Assembly: GCF_005222755.1 (NCBI RefSeq)
Contig: NZ_STGD01000012.1
Location: 62,001-126,000, forward strand
Direction of reading: 5' to 3'
DNA length: 64,000 nt
Source of the DNA: Roseomonas sp. HF4
GTDB lineage: Bacteria > Pseudomonadota > Alphaproteobacteria > Acetobacterales > Acetobacteraceae
Part shown: positions 37,131 through 45,247 of the stretch, one piece after another
Layout: each line of letters starts with the position of its first letter
How positions within the stretch are numbered: the stretch's first letter is position 1
Notes under the pieces: model-generated
What the model saw: the letters and a program-made list of their open reading frames with translations, nothing else
Database searches by the model: none
What the model was told of the DNA's origin: nothing
Program-made: the position numbers and the translations under genes

Positions 37131-37901
37131 CTACCCGCGCAACGCCCCGATGCGCGCCTTGGCGCCGGCCACCAGCAGGTCGAAGTCGTTCCCCGCCAGC
37201 ATGAAGCGATACCCGCCCGCGAGCAGTTCCGCGGTCAGTGCCGCATCCGCCACGCCGCCGAAGCCCGCGACCTTGCCGTGCCTGGCGCAGGCTGCGGCGA
37301 CGGCGTCGAAGGCCGCGCGGATCTCGGGATCGGTGTAGGCGCCGGGCTTGCCGCGCTCGACCGTCAGGTCCGAGGCGCCGATGAACAGGATGTCGATGCC
37401 CGGCGTCGCCGCGATGGCGTCGGCATTCGCGACGGCGCGGCCGCTCTCGATCATGGCGATGACGGTGGTGAGTGCGTTGAGCCGCGGGGCGGCTTCGGCC
37501 AGCGGCGGCTTCGCGTAGCCGACATGCGGGAAGATGGCGGGGACGCCGCGGATGCCGTCGGGCCCGAAGCGGGCCGCGGCGGCGCAGGCGGCGGCTTCCT
37601 CGGCCGTGTCCACATGCGGGAAGAACACGCCGAGCGCGCCGTTGGTCAGCGCGCGGTTGGCGTGGAAGGGTTCGTGCCCACCCACGCGCACAAAGGGGGC
37701 GATCCCCATGGCCAGGGCGCCGAGCGCCATCTGGCTGAACTGGTCGAAGCTCTGCGGCCCGTGCTCGAGGTCGAGAAACAGCCAGTCGAAGCCGGCCGCC
37801 TTCGCCGCCGCCACCGCTTCCAGCCCCCGCCCGATGCGGAGCGACAGGCCGAGCGAGAGGCGGCCCGCGACGATCCCCTCCATCACGCTGTTGCGTGTCA
37901 T
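37131..37901 (-). CDS. HpcH/HpaI-family class II aldolase
   Basis: A 256-aa pyruvate-aldolase-type TIM barrel related to HpcH (4-hydroxy-2-oxoheptanedioate aldolase) and citrate lyase beta. Family motifs include FDWLFLDLEHGPQSFDQ (metal-binding Glu and the His-Gly-Pro turn), VRVGGHE, VFFPHVDTAEEA and VIAMIESGRAVANADAI with the second metal Glu, then GIDILFIGASDL. Such enzymes split 4-hydroxy-2-oxo acids into pyruvate and an aldehyde. The ATG at 37901 overlaps the stop of the DUF1445 gene (ATGA). It is the last gene of the five-gene import operon beginning at 41446, so it probably acts on a product of the imported compound. Confidence 0.9.
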   Translation of the reverse strand: MTRNSVMEGIVAGRLSLGLSLRIGRGLEAVAAAKAAGFDWLFLDLEHGPQSFDQFSQMALGALAMGIAPFVRVGGHEPFHANRALTNGALGVFFPHVDTAEEAAACAAAARFGPDGIRGVPAIFPHVGYAKPPLAEAAPRLNALTTVIAMIESGRAVANADAIAATPGIDILFIGASDLTVERGKPGAYTDPEIRAAFDAVAAACARHGKVAGFGGVADAALTAELLAGGYRFMLAGNDFDLLVAGAKARIGALRG

Positions 37902-38722
37902 CGGCGGATGTCCTCGAGCGTCAGGTCGGTGACGAACATGTGGCCCGTGGCGTGGGTGATCATCTCGGGAATGCCGGCGGCGAGCGCGATGGCCTGGGGC
38001 GTCACGCCGCAGGCCCAGAACATCGGCACTTCGTCGGGACCGATGGCGCAGGCCTCGGTCCATTCGGCGCGCGACGGGTCGACGCCGATTGCGGCTGGAT
38101 CGCCGACATGGACGGGGCCGCCATGCGCGAGCGGGTAGCGTTCCGTCACCTGGCGCACCCGATCGGCCAGATGGCGCGGGACCGGCTTCAGGCTGACCAC
38201 CAACGGGCCGCGGAAGGGGCCGGCGGGCACGCAATCGACGGAGGAGGTATAGACCGGGATGCGCGCCTGCGCGCCCTGCTGGCCGCGGCGCAGCTCGGCC
38301 GGGTCGATGCCGTCCTCGGCCAGCGCCGCGTCGAAGGACAGGCTGCAGCCCATGACGAAGCCGACATGGTCGGGCCGCCAGAGGTCGCGCAGGTCGCTCA
38401 CCTCCGCAGCCTTCTTCCCGTGGCGGTAGACGACGTAGCGCGACAGGTCGGTGCGCAGGTCCGCCCCCGGCGCGGCGCGCGCGGGTTCCGGGTTGCCGGT
38501 GTCCGTCACGTCGAGCAGCGGGCAGGGCTTCGGGTTGCGCAGGCAGAAGCGGAGGAAATCCAGCGCATGGCTCTCGGGCAGGATGGCGAGGTTCGCCTGC
38601 ACGAAGCCGCGCGCCATGTCGTGCGTGGTGCCGCGCCAGCGCCCGTCGCGGATCGCCTGCCGAACTTCGCGCGCCGGAACGTCGCGGAGCGCCTCGCGGC
38701 CGATGGCGGTGCCGTCCGGCAT
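37898..38722 (-). CDS. Putative hydro-lyase, DUF1445 (YcsI/D-glutamate cyclase family)
   Basis: A 274-aa protein of the DUF1445 group, annotated as putative hydro-lyases; the mammalian relative converts D-glutamate to 5-oxo-D-proline. Visible family landmarks are GFVQANLAILP, DFLRFCLRNPKPCPLLDVTDTG, FVMGCSLSFDAAL, NCVPAG-like VDCVPAGPFRGPLVVSLKP, and the C-terminal PMFWACGVTPQ followed by HATGHMFVTDL. It sits in an operon between an ABC permease (2 bp upstream) and an aldolase (4-bp overlap), so it likely dehydrates, hydrates or cyclises the imported acid. The actual substrate is unknown. Confidence 0.88.
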   Translation of the reverse strand: MPDGTAIGREALRDVPAREVRQAIRDGRWRGTTHDMARGFVQANLAILPESHALDFLRFCLRNPKPCPLLDVTDTGNPEPARAAPGADLRTDLSRYVVYRHGKKAAEVSDLRDLWRPDHVGFVMGCSLSFDAALAEDGIDPAELRRGQQGAQARIPVYTSSVDCVPAGPFRGPLVVSLKPVPRHLADRVRQVTERYPLAHGGPVHVGDPAAIGVDPSRAEWTEACAIGPDEVPMFWACGVTPQAIALAAGIPEMITHATGHMFVTDLTLEDIRR

Positions 38723-38724
38723 CG

Positions 38725-39558
38725 TCAGAGCCTCCAGCGCAGGATGCGCTTCTCAGCGCGCTTGATGACCTCGGACAGGATGATGCCGACCACCGCCAGC
38801 ACCATCAGCCCTGCGAAGACGCCGGCGGTGTCAAACTGCGCGCTGGCCTCCGCGATCAGGTAGCCGATGCCGCGGTTGGCGGACATGAATTCTCCGACCA
38901 CCGCGCCGATCAGCGCATAGGGCACGGAGACCTTGAGCCCTGCCAGCACCCAGGCCGCGGCCGAGGGGGCGATGACGATGCGCAGCAGCTGCAGTTCCGA
39001 CGCGCCCATGATGCGCGCCGCGTTGATGTGCACCGCCGAGACATCGCGCACGCCGGAATAGGTGTTCAGGAACACCAGGAAGAAGACGATGATCGCCGAC
39101 ATCGCGATCTTGCTCTCGATGCCGATGCCGAACCACATGATGAAGAGCGGCGCGAGCGCGATCTTGGGCAGCGAGTAGAAGGCGGTGATGTAGGGGTCGA
39201 AGATGGCCGAGAGCGATTCGTAGCGGCCGAACAGGAAGCCGACCACGAAGCCCATCAGCGAGCCGATCAGGAAGCCCGCCAGCATGGCGTAGAGCGTGAT
39301 CGAGAGGTTGCGGAACAGGATGCCGCGCTCCACCCAGATGACGAGCTTGGCACCCACTTCGAGCGGGGAGGAAGCGAAGAACGGGTCGATCAGCCGGCCG
39401 GAGGCGAGCTGCCAGGACACCAGGAACACGACGCCCACCGCTATCTGGATGACGCGCAGGATGCGGCGGCGACGGACGGTGCGGAGTTCCTGCTCCTCGA
39501 CCGCGGCGGAGACGCGCAGCCCGCCGGAATCGGCGCCCTCGGCGGCGGAGAAGCTCAT
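38725..39558 (-). CDS. ABC transporter permease, NitT/TauT type
   Basis: A 277-aa inner-membrane permease with about six helices. The N-terminal 30 residues are cytosolic and charged. The EAA loop is recognisable as NAARIMGASELQLLRIVIAPSAAAWVLAGLK, where it docks to the ATPase, and YITAFYSLPKIALAPLFIMWFGIG is typical of nitrate/taurine/pyrimidine-precursor permeases. Its start overlaps the ATPase stop (ATGA). It forms an importer with the ATPase at 39555 and the binding protein at 40340. Confidence 0.94.
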   Translation of the reverse strand: MSFSAAEGADSGGLRVSAAVEEQELRTVRRRRILRVIQIAVGVVFLVSWQLASGRLIDPFFASSPLEVGAKLVIWVERGILFRNLSITLYAMLAGFLIGSLMGFVVGFLFGRYESLSAIFDPYITAFYSLPKIALAPLFIMWFGIGIESKIAMSAIIVFFLVFLNTYSGVRDVSAVHINAARIMGASELQLLRIVIAPSAAAWVLAGLKVSVPYALIGAVVGEFMSANRGIGYLIAEASAQFDTAGVFAGLMVLAVVGIILSEVIKRAEKRILRWRL

Positions 39559-40331
39559 AGCGATTCCCCCATCCTGATCTCGGCTTCCAGCGACTGCCAG
39601 AGATGCTCGTAAAGTTCCTGGAAGCGCGGGTGGAAGCGGACGCGGAACACGTCGCGCGGGCGCGGCAGGTCGATCGGCTCGATCAGCTTGATGCGGCCGG
39701 GGCGGCCGGTGAACACCACGACGCGGTCGGCGAGCGCGATCGCCTCGGCCAGGTCGTGGGTGACGAAAACCACGGTCTTCTTCGTCCGGTCCCAGATCTT
39801 CAGCAGTTCTTCCTGCATGACCATCTTGAGCTGCGCGTCGAGCGCGCCGAAGGGCTCGTCCATCAGCAGCGTGCCGGGCTCGTAGGCCAGCACCTGTGCG
39901 AGTGCCACGCGCTTCCTCATGCCGCCCGACAGCTCGTTCGGGAAATGGCCGCCGAAGCCCTTGAGGTTCACCATCTCGAGCAATTCGGCGGCGCGCGCGG
40001 TGCGTTCACCGCGCGGCGCACCGCGGATCTCGAGCGGCAGCCAGACATTGGCCTCCGCCGTGCGCCAGGGCAGCAGGCTTTCCGCCTGCGTCATGTAGCC
40101 GACCGCGCGGTTGACACCCTTCACTGCGCGCCCGTCATGCAGGATGGCACCGCCGGTGCAGTCGAGGATGCCCGCGATCATGTTCAGCAGGGTGGACTTG
40201 CCGCAGCCCGACGGGCCGACGAGGGCGATGAACTCGCCCTCCTCGATCGTCAGGCTGAGATCCTCGATCGCCACCACCTCGCGGCGGTTGCGCACGAAGT
40301 GCTTCGAGACGCCCTGGACCTCGATGGCCAA
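39555..40331 (-). CDS. ABC transporter ATP-binding protein, NitT/TauT type
   Basis: A 258-aa cytosolic ATPase with Walker A GPSGCGKST, the Q-loop in YMTQAESLLPWRT, the signature LSGGMRKRVALAQ, Walker B LLMDEPFGALD and the switch histidine in FVTHDLAEA. These are the hallmarks of SsuB/TauB-like subunits. I placed the start at TTG 40331, giving MAIEVQGVSKHFV, 8 bp after the binding-protein stop. A longer in-frame extension exists but would run through the binding-protein gene in another frame. The stop overlaps the permease start. Confidence 0.93.
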   Translation of the reverse strand: MAIEVQGVSKHFVRNRREVVAIEDLSLTIEEGEFIALVGPSGCGKSTLLNMIAGILDCTGGAILHDGRAVKGVNRAVGYMTQAESLLPWRTAEANVWLPLEIRGAPRGERTARAAELLEMVNLKGFGGHFPNELSGGMRKRVALAQVLAYEPGTLLMDEPFGALDAQLKMVMQEELLKIWDRTKKTVVFVTHDLAEAIALADRVVVFTGRPGRIKLIEPIDLPRPRDVFRVRFHPRFQELYEHLWQSLEAEIRMGESL

Positions 40332-40339
40332 GGCCCGTC

Positions 40340-41446
40340 TCAGCCCAGCTGCCGCATCGCCTGCTCGACGAACCGGAGGTCGTAGGCGTTGCGGAGCGTG
40401 TAGCCGGCCGGCACGCTGTCCTGGCCGAGCGACTTCTGGTCCTCGTCCAGGAACGCGACGTTGGCGCGGAAGCCGGCCTCGGTCGGCATCGGGTCGGCCT
40501 GGTAGATCGGCAGGTTGTTGTCGAAGGAGACGTTGAACAGCGCCTCCGGCATGCCTTCGAACCAACCCTTCGCCCATGCCTTGAAGTCGGCCGGGTTCTG
40601 CTTGATCTCGCGGAGCGCCAGCGCGAGGCCGCGGCAATACGCGGTGAGCGCGGGACCCTTGGCGGCGATCGTCTCCCGCGTCACGGCCGCGCCGATATAG
40701 GGGAAGTCGGCCAGCTGCGCCGGCGGGTTGGTCGCCATGTTGAACAGGTAGGTCGCGCCAGCGCGCTGGATCGCGATGTCCGAAGTGGGGGAGGATAGGC
40801 AGAAGCCGTCGATCTGCCCGCGCTCCATGGCCGCGATCATCGCCGCGCCGCCCCGGATGGGGGAAAGCTGCGCCTCGGTCGCGGGATCGACGCCGCCGCG
40901 CCGCATCGCCCAGCGCAGCAGCTGGTCCGGCCCGCCGCCGGGGCCGGTGGTGCCGAGCCGCAAGCCCTTCAAGGCGCGGCCCTTGGCTTCCAGCGGCGAG
41001 GCCTCGGTCACGCCGAGCCGGTCGGCGATTTCCTTCTTGATGACGATGTTGGACGCGAACTTGTTCACCATGCTGAGGATCAGCACGACAGGCTGGTTGC
41101 GGAACTGCACCCGCATGTTCTGGATCGGCGAGCCGAGCAGGACGTCGGCCGCGCCGCCGATCAGCGCGTCGTGGTTCACGCCGCGCTGCGTCGAGGCCTG
41201 TTCGACCTTGAGCCCGCTCGAGGCTTCGAAGTGCCGGCGCGCGACGCCGTAATCCTCGGCTGCCCAGAGCCACGACTTCGACGTGGAGCGGAGCGACGTG
41301 AGGCTGCCGACCGATTGCGCCAGCGCCGGGCGCGCCGTCATGCCGATCACGGTGCCGATGCCCTGCAGCGCCGCGATGCCGCCGAGCGATGCCGCCGCCT
41401 GCAGCATCTCGCGCCGCGCCAGCCTAGTCCTGTCAGACTCCGTCAT
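40340..41446 (-). CDS. ABC transporter substrate-binding protein, NitT/TauT (NMT1/SsuA) type
   Basis: A 368-aa periplasmic receptor. The N-terminus RLARREMLQAAASLGGIAAL is a Tat-type or RR-containing signal, followed by an ALA-Q cleavage. The mature chain has the SsuA/THI5 fold: VEQASTQRGVNHDALIGGAADVLLGSP, VVLILSMVNKFASNIVIKKE, LRLGTTGPGGGPDQLLRWA and MIAAMERGQIDGFCLSSPT. The family handles nitrate, taurine, sulfonates, pyrimidine precursors and aromatic acids, so the ligand cannot be named. ATG 41446 follows GGGAGACGGGAC. It opens the operon whose last genes encode a hydro-lyase and an aldolase. Confidence 0.92.
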   Translation of the reverse strand: MTESDRTRLARREMLQAAASLGGIAALQGIGTVIGMTARPALAQSVGSLTSLRSTSKSWLWAAEDYGVARRHFEASSGLKVEQASTQRGVNHDALIGGAADVLLGSPIQNMRVQFRNQPVVLILSMVNKFASNIVIKKEIADRLGVTEASPLEAKGRALKGLRLGTTGPGGGPDQLLRWAMRRGGVDPATEAQLSPIRGGAAMIAAMERGQIDGFCLSSPTSDIAIQRAGATYLFNMATNPPAQLADFPYIGAAVTRETIAAKGPALTAYCRGLALALREIKQNPADFKAWAKGWFEGMPEALFNVSFDNNLPIYQADPMPTEAGFRANVAFLDEDQKSLGQDSVPAGYTLRNAYDLRFVEQAMRQLG

Positions 41447-41524
41447 GTCCCGTCTCCCGTTGCTCATTATCGTTGGCCTTGCGGGCATCCTAGGCAGCGG
41501 TGCCGCGCACCACAACACGGCGGG

Positions 41525-42214
41525 TCAGCCGGCAGGCCCCGCCAGCGCCGCCCAGCGGCGGTAGCGCGCCGACGCGGGCACCGCGCCGTCGCGCACCAGG
41601 TCGCGCCAGATCCCGCAGGCATCGACGAAGTTCGGCACGCTGCCGGGGAACATCATGATGGAGATCGCCTCGGCCAGATGGTCCTCGGGCACGCCGGCCG
41701 CATAGGCGCCGCGCACATGTTCTGCGAAGGCCCACCAGTCGCGCTGCGCACCGGCGGCGGCGGCCATCGCCATCTCGATCCAGGCCGGCGGCACGGCGAT
41801 GTCGGAGATGAGCGCCGCCAGCGCGCGGCGATAGGCGCCGCGGCGGTCGTATGCCGGCACATGGACGGACCAATGCTGCGCGGCGAAGCCGATGCGCCGC
41901 CCTGCCTCCCGGAAGCCGCCCAGGCGCACGGCGAGCTCGATCTCGGCATCAGTCCCGCCCGCCTTCAGGAACTTCACGACGTGATGCGTCGTGACCGTCT
42001 CCTCCACCGCGGTCAGCACGGCGAGCCAGACGAATTCCTTGCTGCGTTCATCCAGGTGGTGCGGCGTCAGCGCGAGCGCGGTGTAGGCCGCGTCGTAGCC
42101 CGCCAGCAGGTCGGGCAGCGCGACGGCCATCAGCCCGTGATGCGGCAGCAGGAAGCCGCGCTTAGCGATGACGGCCGCGAGCCGCGCCTCGATGTCGTCG
42201 GCATCCGCCGTCAT
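41525..42214 (-). CDS. Carboxymuconolactone decarboxylase/AhpD-like protein
   Basis: A 229-aa alpha-helical protein with two AhpD-like halves: LDERSKEFVWLAVLTAVEETVTTHHVVKFLKAGGTDAEIELAVRL and a second, more divergent copy with QRDWWAFAEHVRGAYAAGVPEDHLAEAI. The CxxC peroxidase motif is absent (ETVTTHH occupies its place), so it is not an AhpD-type peroxidase. Decarboxylase or structural roles remain open. It lies 78 bp upstream of, and on the same strand as, the ABC-import operon, so it may be cotranscribed and belong to the same catabolic unit. Confidence 0.8.
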   Translation of the reverse strand: MTADADDIEARLAAVIAKRGFLLPHHGLMAVALPDLLAGYDAAYTALALTPHHLDERSKEFVWLAVLTAVEETVTTHHVVKFLKAGGTDAEIELAVRLGGFREAGRRIGFAAQHWSVHVPAYDRRGAYRRALAALISDIAVPPAWIEMAMAAAAGAQRDWWAFAEHVRGAYAAGVPEDHLAEAISIMMFPGSVPNFVDACGIWRDLVRDGAVPASARYRRWAALAGPAG

Positions 42215-42334
42215 GGCCGCCCCCCGCGTCGTTGCGCGGCGCAGTCTTGCACCGGCTCGGCGGGAACGACAGGGCCGGCGGCTCGCGGCGCGGTCACGGC
42301 GGTCGGCCGGGCGCGTCCTGGCCGGCGGCGGCCG

Positions 42335-42556
42335 TCAGCTCTCCGCCTCGTCCTCCTCGACCATCGCGGCGGCGAGCTGCTCGGTCGTGATCAGCAGGAT
42401 CCTGCGCGCGTCGAGGATCTGCGGCGCCTGGTCACGCAGCGTCTCCCAGCGTGCCTCGACCGCGTCGAGCGCGGCGTCGAGGTCGGGGAAGGTCTCGGTC
42501 TCGGGCGCGGCGCCGGCGGCGCGCCAGCGCAGGTGGACGGGGCCGGAGGTGGACAT
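42335..42556 (-). CDS. Small acidic protein of unknown function
   Basis: A 73-aa soluble protein with a beta-hairpin-like start (GPVHLRWRAAG), an alpha-helical centre (FPDLDAALDAVEARWETLRDQAPQI) and an acidic C-terminus (VEEDEAES). No family recognised. ATG 42556 was chosen as the first in-frame ATG after the divergent SDR promoter zone. Codon use matches the neighbourhood. Confidence 0.6.
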   Translation of the reverse strand: MSTSGPVHLRWRAAGAAPETETFPDLDAALDAVEARWETLRDQAPQILDARRILLITTEQLAAAMVEEDEAES

Positions 42557-42650
42557 GCGGGCTCCGCTGGCCGATGGGTTGGGTTGTGCATGGAATAGGC
42601 GGGAAGCGCCCGGCTTGGCCAGGGGGCCCGCACCACCGGGGAGCAGGAAC

Positions 42651-43400
42651 ATGGAACAGCAGCGCAGGACGGCCCTCATCACCGGGGCAGGTCGCAACAT
42701 CGGCCGCGCGGTCGCGCTCGGCCTGGCGGAGGACGGCTTCGACGTCGTCGTCAACGGATCCTCCGACCGCATGGCCTGCGAGAACGTGGCGGAGGCCGTC
42801 CGCGGCCTCGGCGCGCAGGCGCTGGTCGCGATGGGCGATGTCGGCCGCCCGGAGGAATGCGCGCGCATCGCGGCCGAGGCCGTGGCGCGCTTCGGCGGCG
42901 TCGACGTGCTGGTGAACAATGCTGCGCTGCGGCCGGCGAAGCCGTTCCTCGAGATGACGGAGGAGGAATGGGATCGCGTGATCGCGGTGGACCTCGACGC
43001 CGCGGTGCGGCTGTCGCGCCTCTGCCTGCCGGGGATGCTGGCGCGCGGCTGGGGCCGGATCGTGAACTTCACGGGCATGAACGCCATCCAGGGCTATGGC
43101 GGACGCGCGCCGGTCAGCGTGGCCAAGCACGGGGTCTGGGGGCTGACCAAGGCGCTGGCGAAGGAATTCGGCCCGAAGGGCATCACGGTGAACGCGATCT
43201 CCCCGGGGCCGATCGCGGCGGATGACGAGCCGACGGACCCGGCGACGCTGAAGTACCGTGCCGCGGCTGTCGCCCGCGTGCCCGCCGGGCGGCAGGGCGC
43301 GCCGGCCGAGGTGGCGGCGGTGGCGCGGCTGCTCGTCTCCCCGGGCGGGGCCTATGTGAACGGCCAGATGCTGCAGGTGAACGGCGGCGCCGAGACCTGA
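42651..43400 (+). CDS. SDR-family protein with atypical active site
   Basis: A 249-aa short-chain dehydrogenase/reductase-like protein. The Rossmann glycine motif TGAGRNIGRA, the NNAA motif (VNNAALRPAKPF), the GKG-like continuation and the C-terminal ISPGPIA and QMLQVNGGAET follow FabG-type enzymes. The expected catalytic YxxxK reads VSVAK near residue 160: lysine is present but tyrosine is replaced by valine, and the upstream serine position is occupied by FTGMN. Activity may be altered or lost, or another residue may serve. It could also act as a partner subunit. Divergent from the small gene at 42335. Confidence 0.85.
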   Translation: MEQQRRTALITGAGRNIGRAVALGLAEDGFDVVVNGSSDRMACENVAEAVRGLGAQALVAMGDVGRPEECARIAAEAVARFGGVDVLVNNAALRPAKPFLEMTEEEWDRVIAVDLDAAVRLSRLCLPGMLARGWGRIVNFTGMNAIQGYGGRAPVSVAKHGVWGLTKALAKEFGPKGITVNAISPGPIAADDEPTDPATLKYRAAAVARVPAGRQGAPAEVAAVARLLVSPGGAYVNGQMLQVNGGAET

Positions 43401-43606
43401 ACCCCGCCGCGCGCGCCGAAGCTTCGCCTGAACGACAAAACCCGAAAAAAATAAACCCCTCGTTTGCGTGCATTCGTGTGCTCTTTTCCACCGAACAGGC
43501 GATTCGGCGTGGCGCGGCGAATGCAGGGGCGGTTGGCTTGGGACTGGGCCGGCCGCCACGCCGCCGGATGTCCCGGCGGATCAGGCGGCGGGCATCGGGG
43601 GATCGC

Positions 43607-44101
43607 GTGCAGCAGGCTCGGCAGGGGCGCATCATCGGCCGACGCAGGGCCTCCCAGCCGACGCCCGACGGCGAGGCGACGGAACAGCAGATGCTGCGCC
43701 ACATCGGCGCGCGGGTCCGTGGCGCCCGGACGGCGCGCGGCCTTTCACCTGGCAGCCTGGCCGAACTGGCGATGCTGACCGAGGCGGAACTGCGCGACAT
43801 CGAGGCCGGCACGACCCGCGGCTCGGCCGAGGCGCTGCTGTCCGTCGCGCAGGTGTTGCGCGTCGAGCTCGCCTTCTTCTTCCAGGCCGAACACCCGCCG
43901 AGGCCCACGGCCCCGATGGCCGCGCGGATGGCGGTGGATGGCCTGGCAGGGCTGCCGGTGCAGGAGGCCGTGCTGGTGGCGGAGGCCTTTGCCCGCATCT
44001 CCGATCCGGCCAAGCGCCGGAAGATGCTCGACATGGTGCGCGCCGTCGCGGATGCGGAGGCGCCCCGGCCGGCGCCGCGCGTGGCCGCGCCGCGGCACTA
44101 G
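43607..44101 (+). CDS. XRE-family transcriptional regulator
   Basis: A DNA-binding protein of about 164 aa with a helix-turn-helix at about residues 30-85: HIGARVRGARTARGLSPGSLAELAMLTEAELRDIEAG, in the usual Xre/Cro layout. The C-terminal part (VQEAVLVAEAFARISDPAKRRKMLDMVRAVAD) is helical. The start is uncertain: GTG 43607 has GGGGGA upstream and is my choice, ATG 43691 would begin directly at the HTH, and an ATG at 43478 is also in frame. The region 43401-43480 upstream is AT-rich and probably holds the promoter. Target genes are unknown. Confidence 0.78.
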   Translation: MQQARQGRIIGRRRASQPTPDGEATEQQMLRHIGARVRGARTARGLSPGSLAELAMLTEAELRDIEAGTTRGSAEALLSVAQVLRVELAFFFQAEHPPRPTAPMAARMAVDGLAGLPVQEAVLVAEAFARISDPAKRRKMLDMVRAVADAEAPRPAPRVAAPRH

Positions 44102-44469
44102 CCCGATAGAGGGTCGGATGGGGACCCATCCGACCCGCCGCGCGCTGCCCCGGGGCCGGGATCCGCTCGGATCCCATGGCCCGGCCGGCTTCCTGCTCGG
44201 GTTCCTGTTCCGGACGACCAGGTTCCTGGAGCGGCAACCGACATCGTAAAGCCCGCCCTGGCGGGCCCGGAACCTGGGACTGCCGTCCCGGAATGTTTGC
44301 ACGACGTGCCGCCCCACGCCTTGCACGCCGAGTTGATATTCTCTAACGCTTCCCCGTCCGGTAACAAAGATTGAGCGTGGCAGCGCTCGTCGTGCCAAGG
44401 GCTGGTCCAGCATCGCCCCTTGGGCCCGACGCAAAGCCCGCGACGCCGAGTGAAGGACGTGTTCCGACC
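44102..44469. other. Gene-free region ahead of the response regulator
   Basis: A 12-bp perfect inverted repeat (GGGTCGGATGGG at 44111-44122 and CCCATCCGACCC at 44125-44136) lies right behind the XRE stop and may work as a terminator, though no T run follows. The rest, to 44469, contains an AT-richer stretch at 44330-44372 that is a likely promoter zone. No gene or RNA is recognised. Confidence 0.6.
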
Positions 44470-45234
44470 ATGCCGGAAGCACCGGATCGCAGCATCGCCG
44501 TTCCCGCGCCGCACGCGACCCTGTCCGCCGCCGCGCAGGATCTGCCGCGCATTCTCGTCGTCGAGGATGACGATGCGGTGGGCGAGGAACTTGTCGACTT
44601 TCTCAACGCATACCGCATGCGGGCCCATCGGGTGGCCGACTGGGCTTCCGCGATGGGACACCTGCGCGGCAGCCGCGTGGATGTCGTCATCCTGGACCAG
44701 TGGCTCGGCAGCCTGGATTCGCTGACGGTGCTCCACGAAATGCGCGCCATCACGACCGCGCACATCCTGATGCTTACCGGCAACAATTCGGAAGCGGACC
44801 GAATCGTCGGGCTGGAGGTCGGCGCCGACGACTTCCTGCACAAGCCGATCTCGGGACGCGAGATGGTGGCGCGCGTGCGGGCCCACCTGCGCCGCGCCGC
44901 ACCGCCGCGTGGCGCCACCGGGGCATCGCCGACCGGGCAATGGCGCGTTGATTTCGCGCTCCGCCAGGTGTTCGGCGCGGACGGGCGGCCGGTGGCTCTG
45001 ACCAGCACGGAGTACGAACTCCTCACGCTGCTGATGGAGCGGCCCGGCCATCCGGTGGACCGCGACACCCTGTCCCGCGCCGTACTGCGGCGCGACTACC
45101 GCTGCGAGGACCGCGCGCTCGACAACCTTGTGCACAATATCCGCCTGAAGCTCGGCAGCCGTCGCGGCACCGGCACCATCGCGACGGTCCGCAACAAGGG
45201 CTACGCCTTCACGGGCTTCCCCAGCCCGCGCTGA
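44470..45234 (+). CDS. OmpR/PhoB-family response regulator (orphan)
   Basis: A 254-aa two-component regulator. The receiver domain (about residues 27-145) has the acidic pocket VVEDDD, the phospho-acceptor aspartate in VVILDQWLG, the threonine in MLTGN and the lysine in LHKPIS. The winged-helix DNA-binding domain follows, with LTSTEYELLTLLMERPGHPVDRDTLSRAV and the recognition helix region DRALDNLVHNIRLKLG, ending in VRNKGYAF. No kinase is adjacent. ATG 44470 is preferred over a TTG at 44371, which would add 33 low-complexity residues. The N-terminal 25 residues before the receiver are unusual but plausible. Confidence 0.92.
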   Translation: MPEAPDRSIAVPAPHATLSAAAQDLPRILVVEDDDAVGEELVDFLNAYRMRAHRVADWASAMGHLRGSRVDVVILDQWLGSLDSLTVLHEMRAITTAHILMLTGNNSEADRIVGLEVGADDFLHKPISGREMVARVRAHLRRAAPPRGATGASPTGQWRVDFALRQVFGADGRPVALTSTEYELLTLLMERPGHPVDRDTLSRAVLRRDYRCEDRALDNLVHNIRLKLGSRRGTGTIATVRNKGYAFTGFPSPR

Positions 45235-45247
45235 CCGGCGCGCAGGC

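Noticed and set aside
44371-44469. TTG start extending the response regulator by 33 residues
   Set aside because: The extension is low-complexity; ATG 44470 gives a normal receiver-domain protein.
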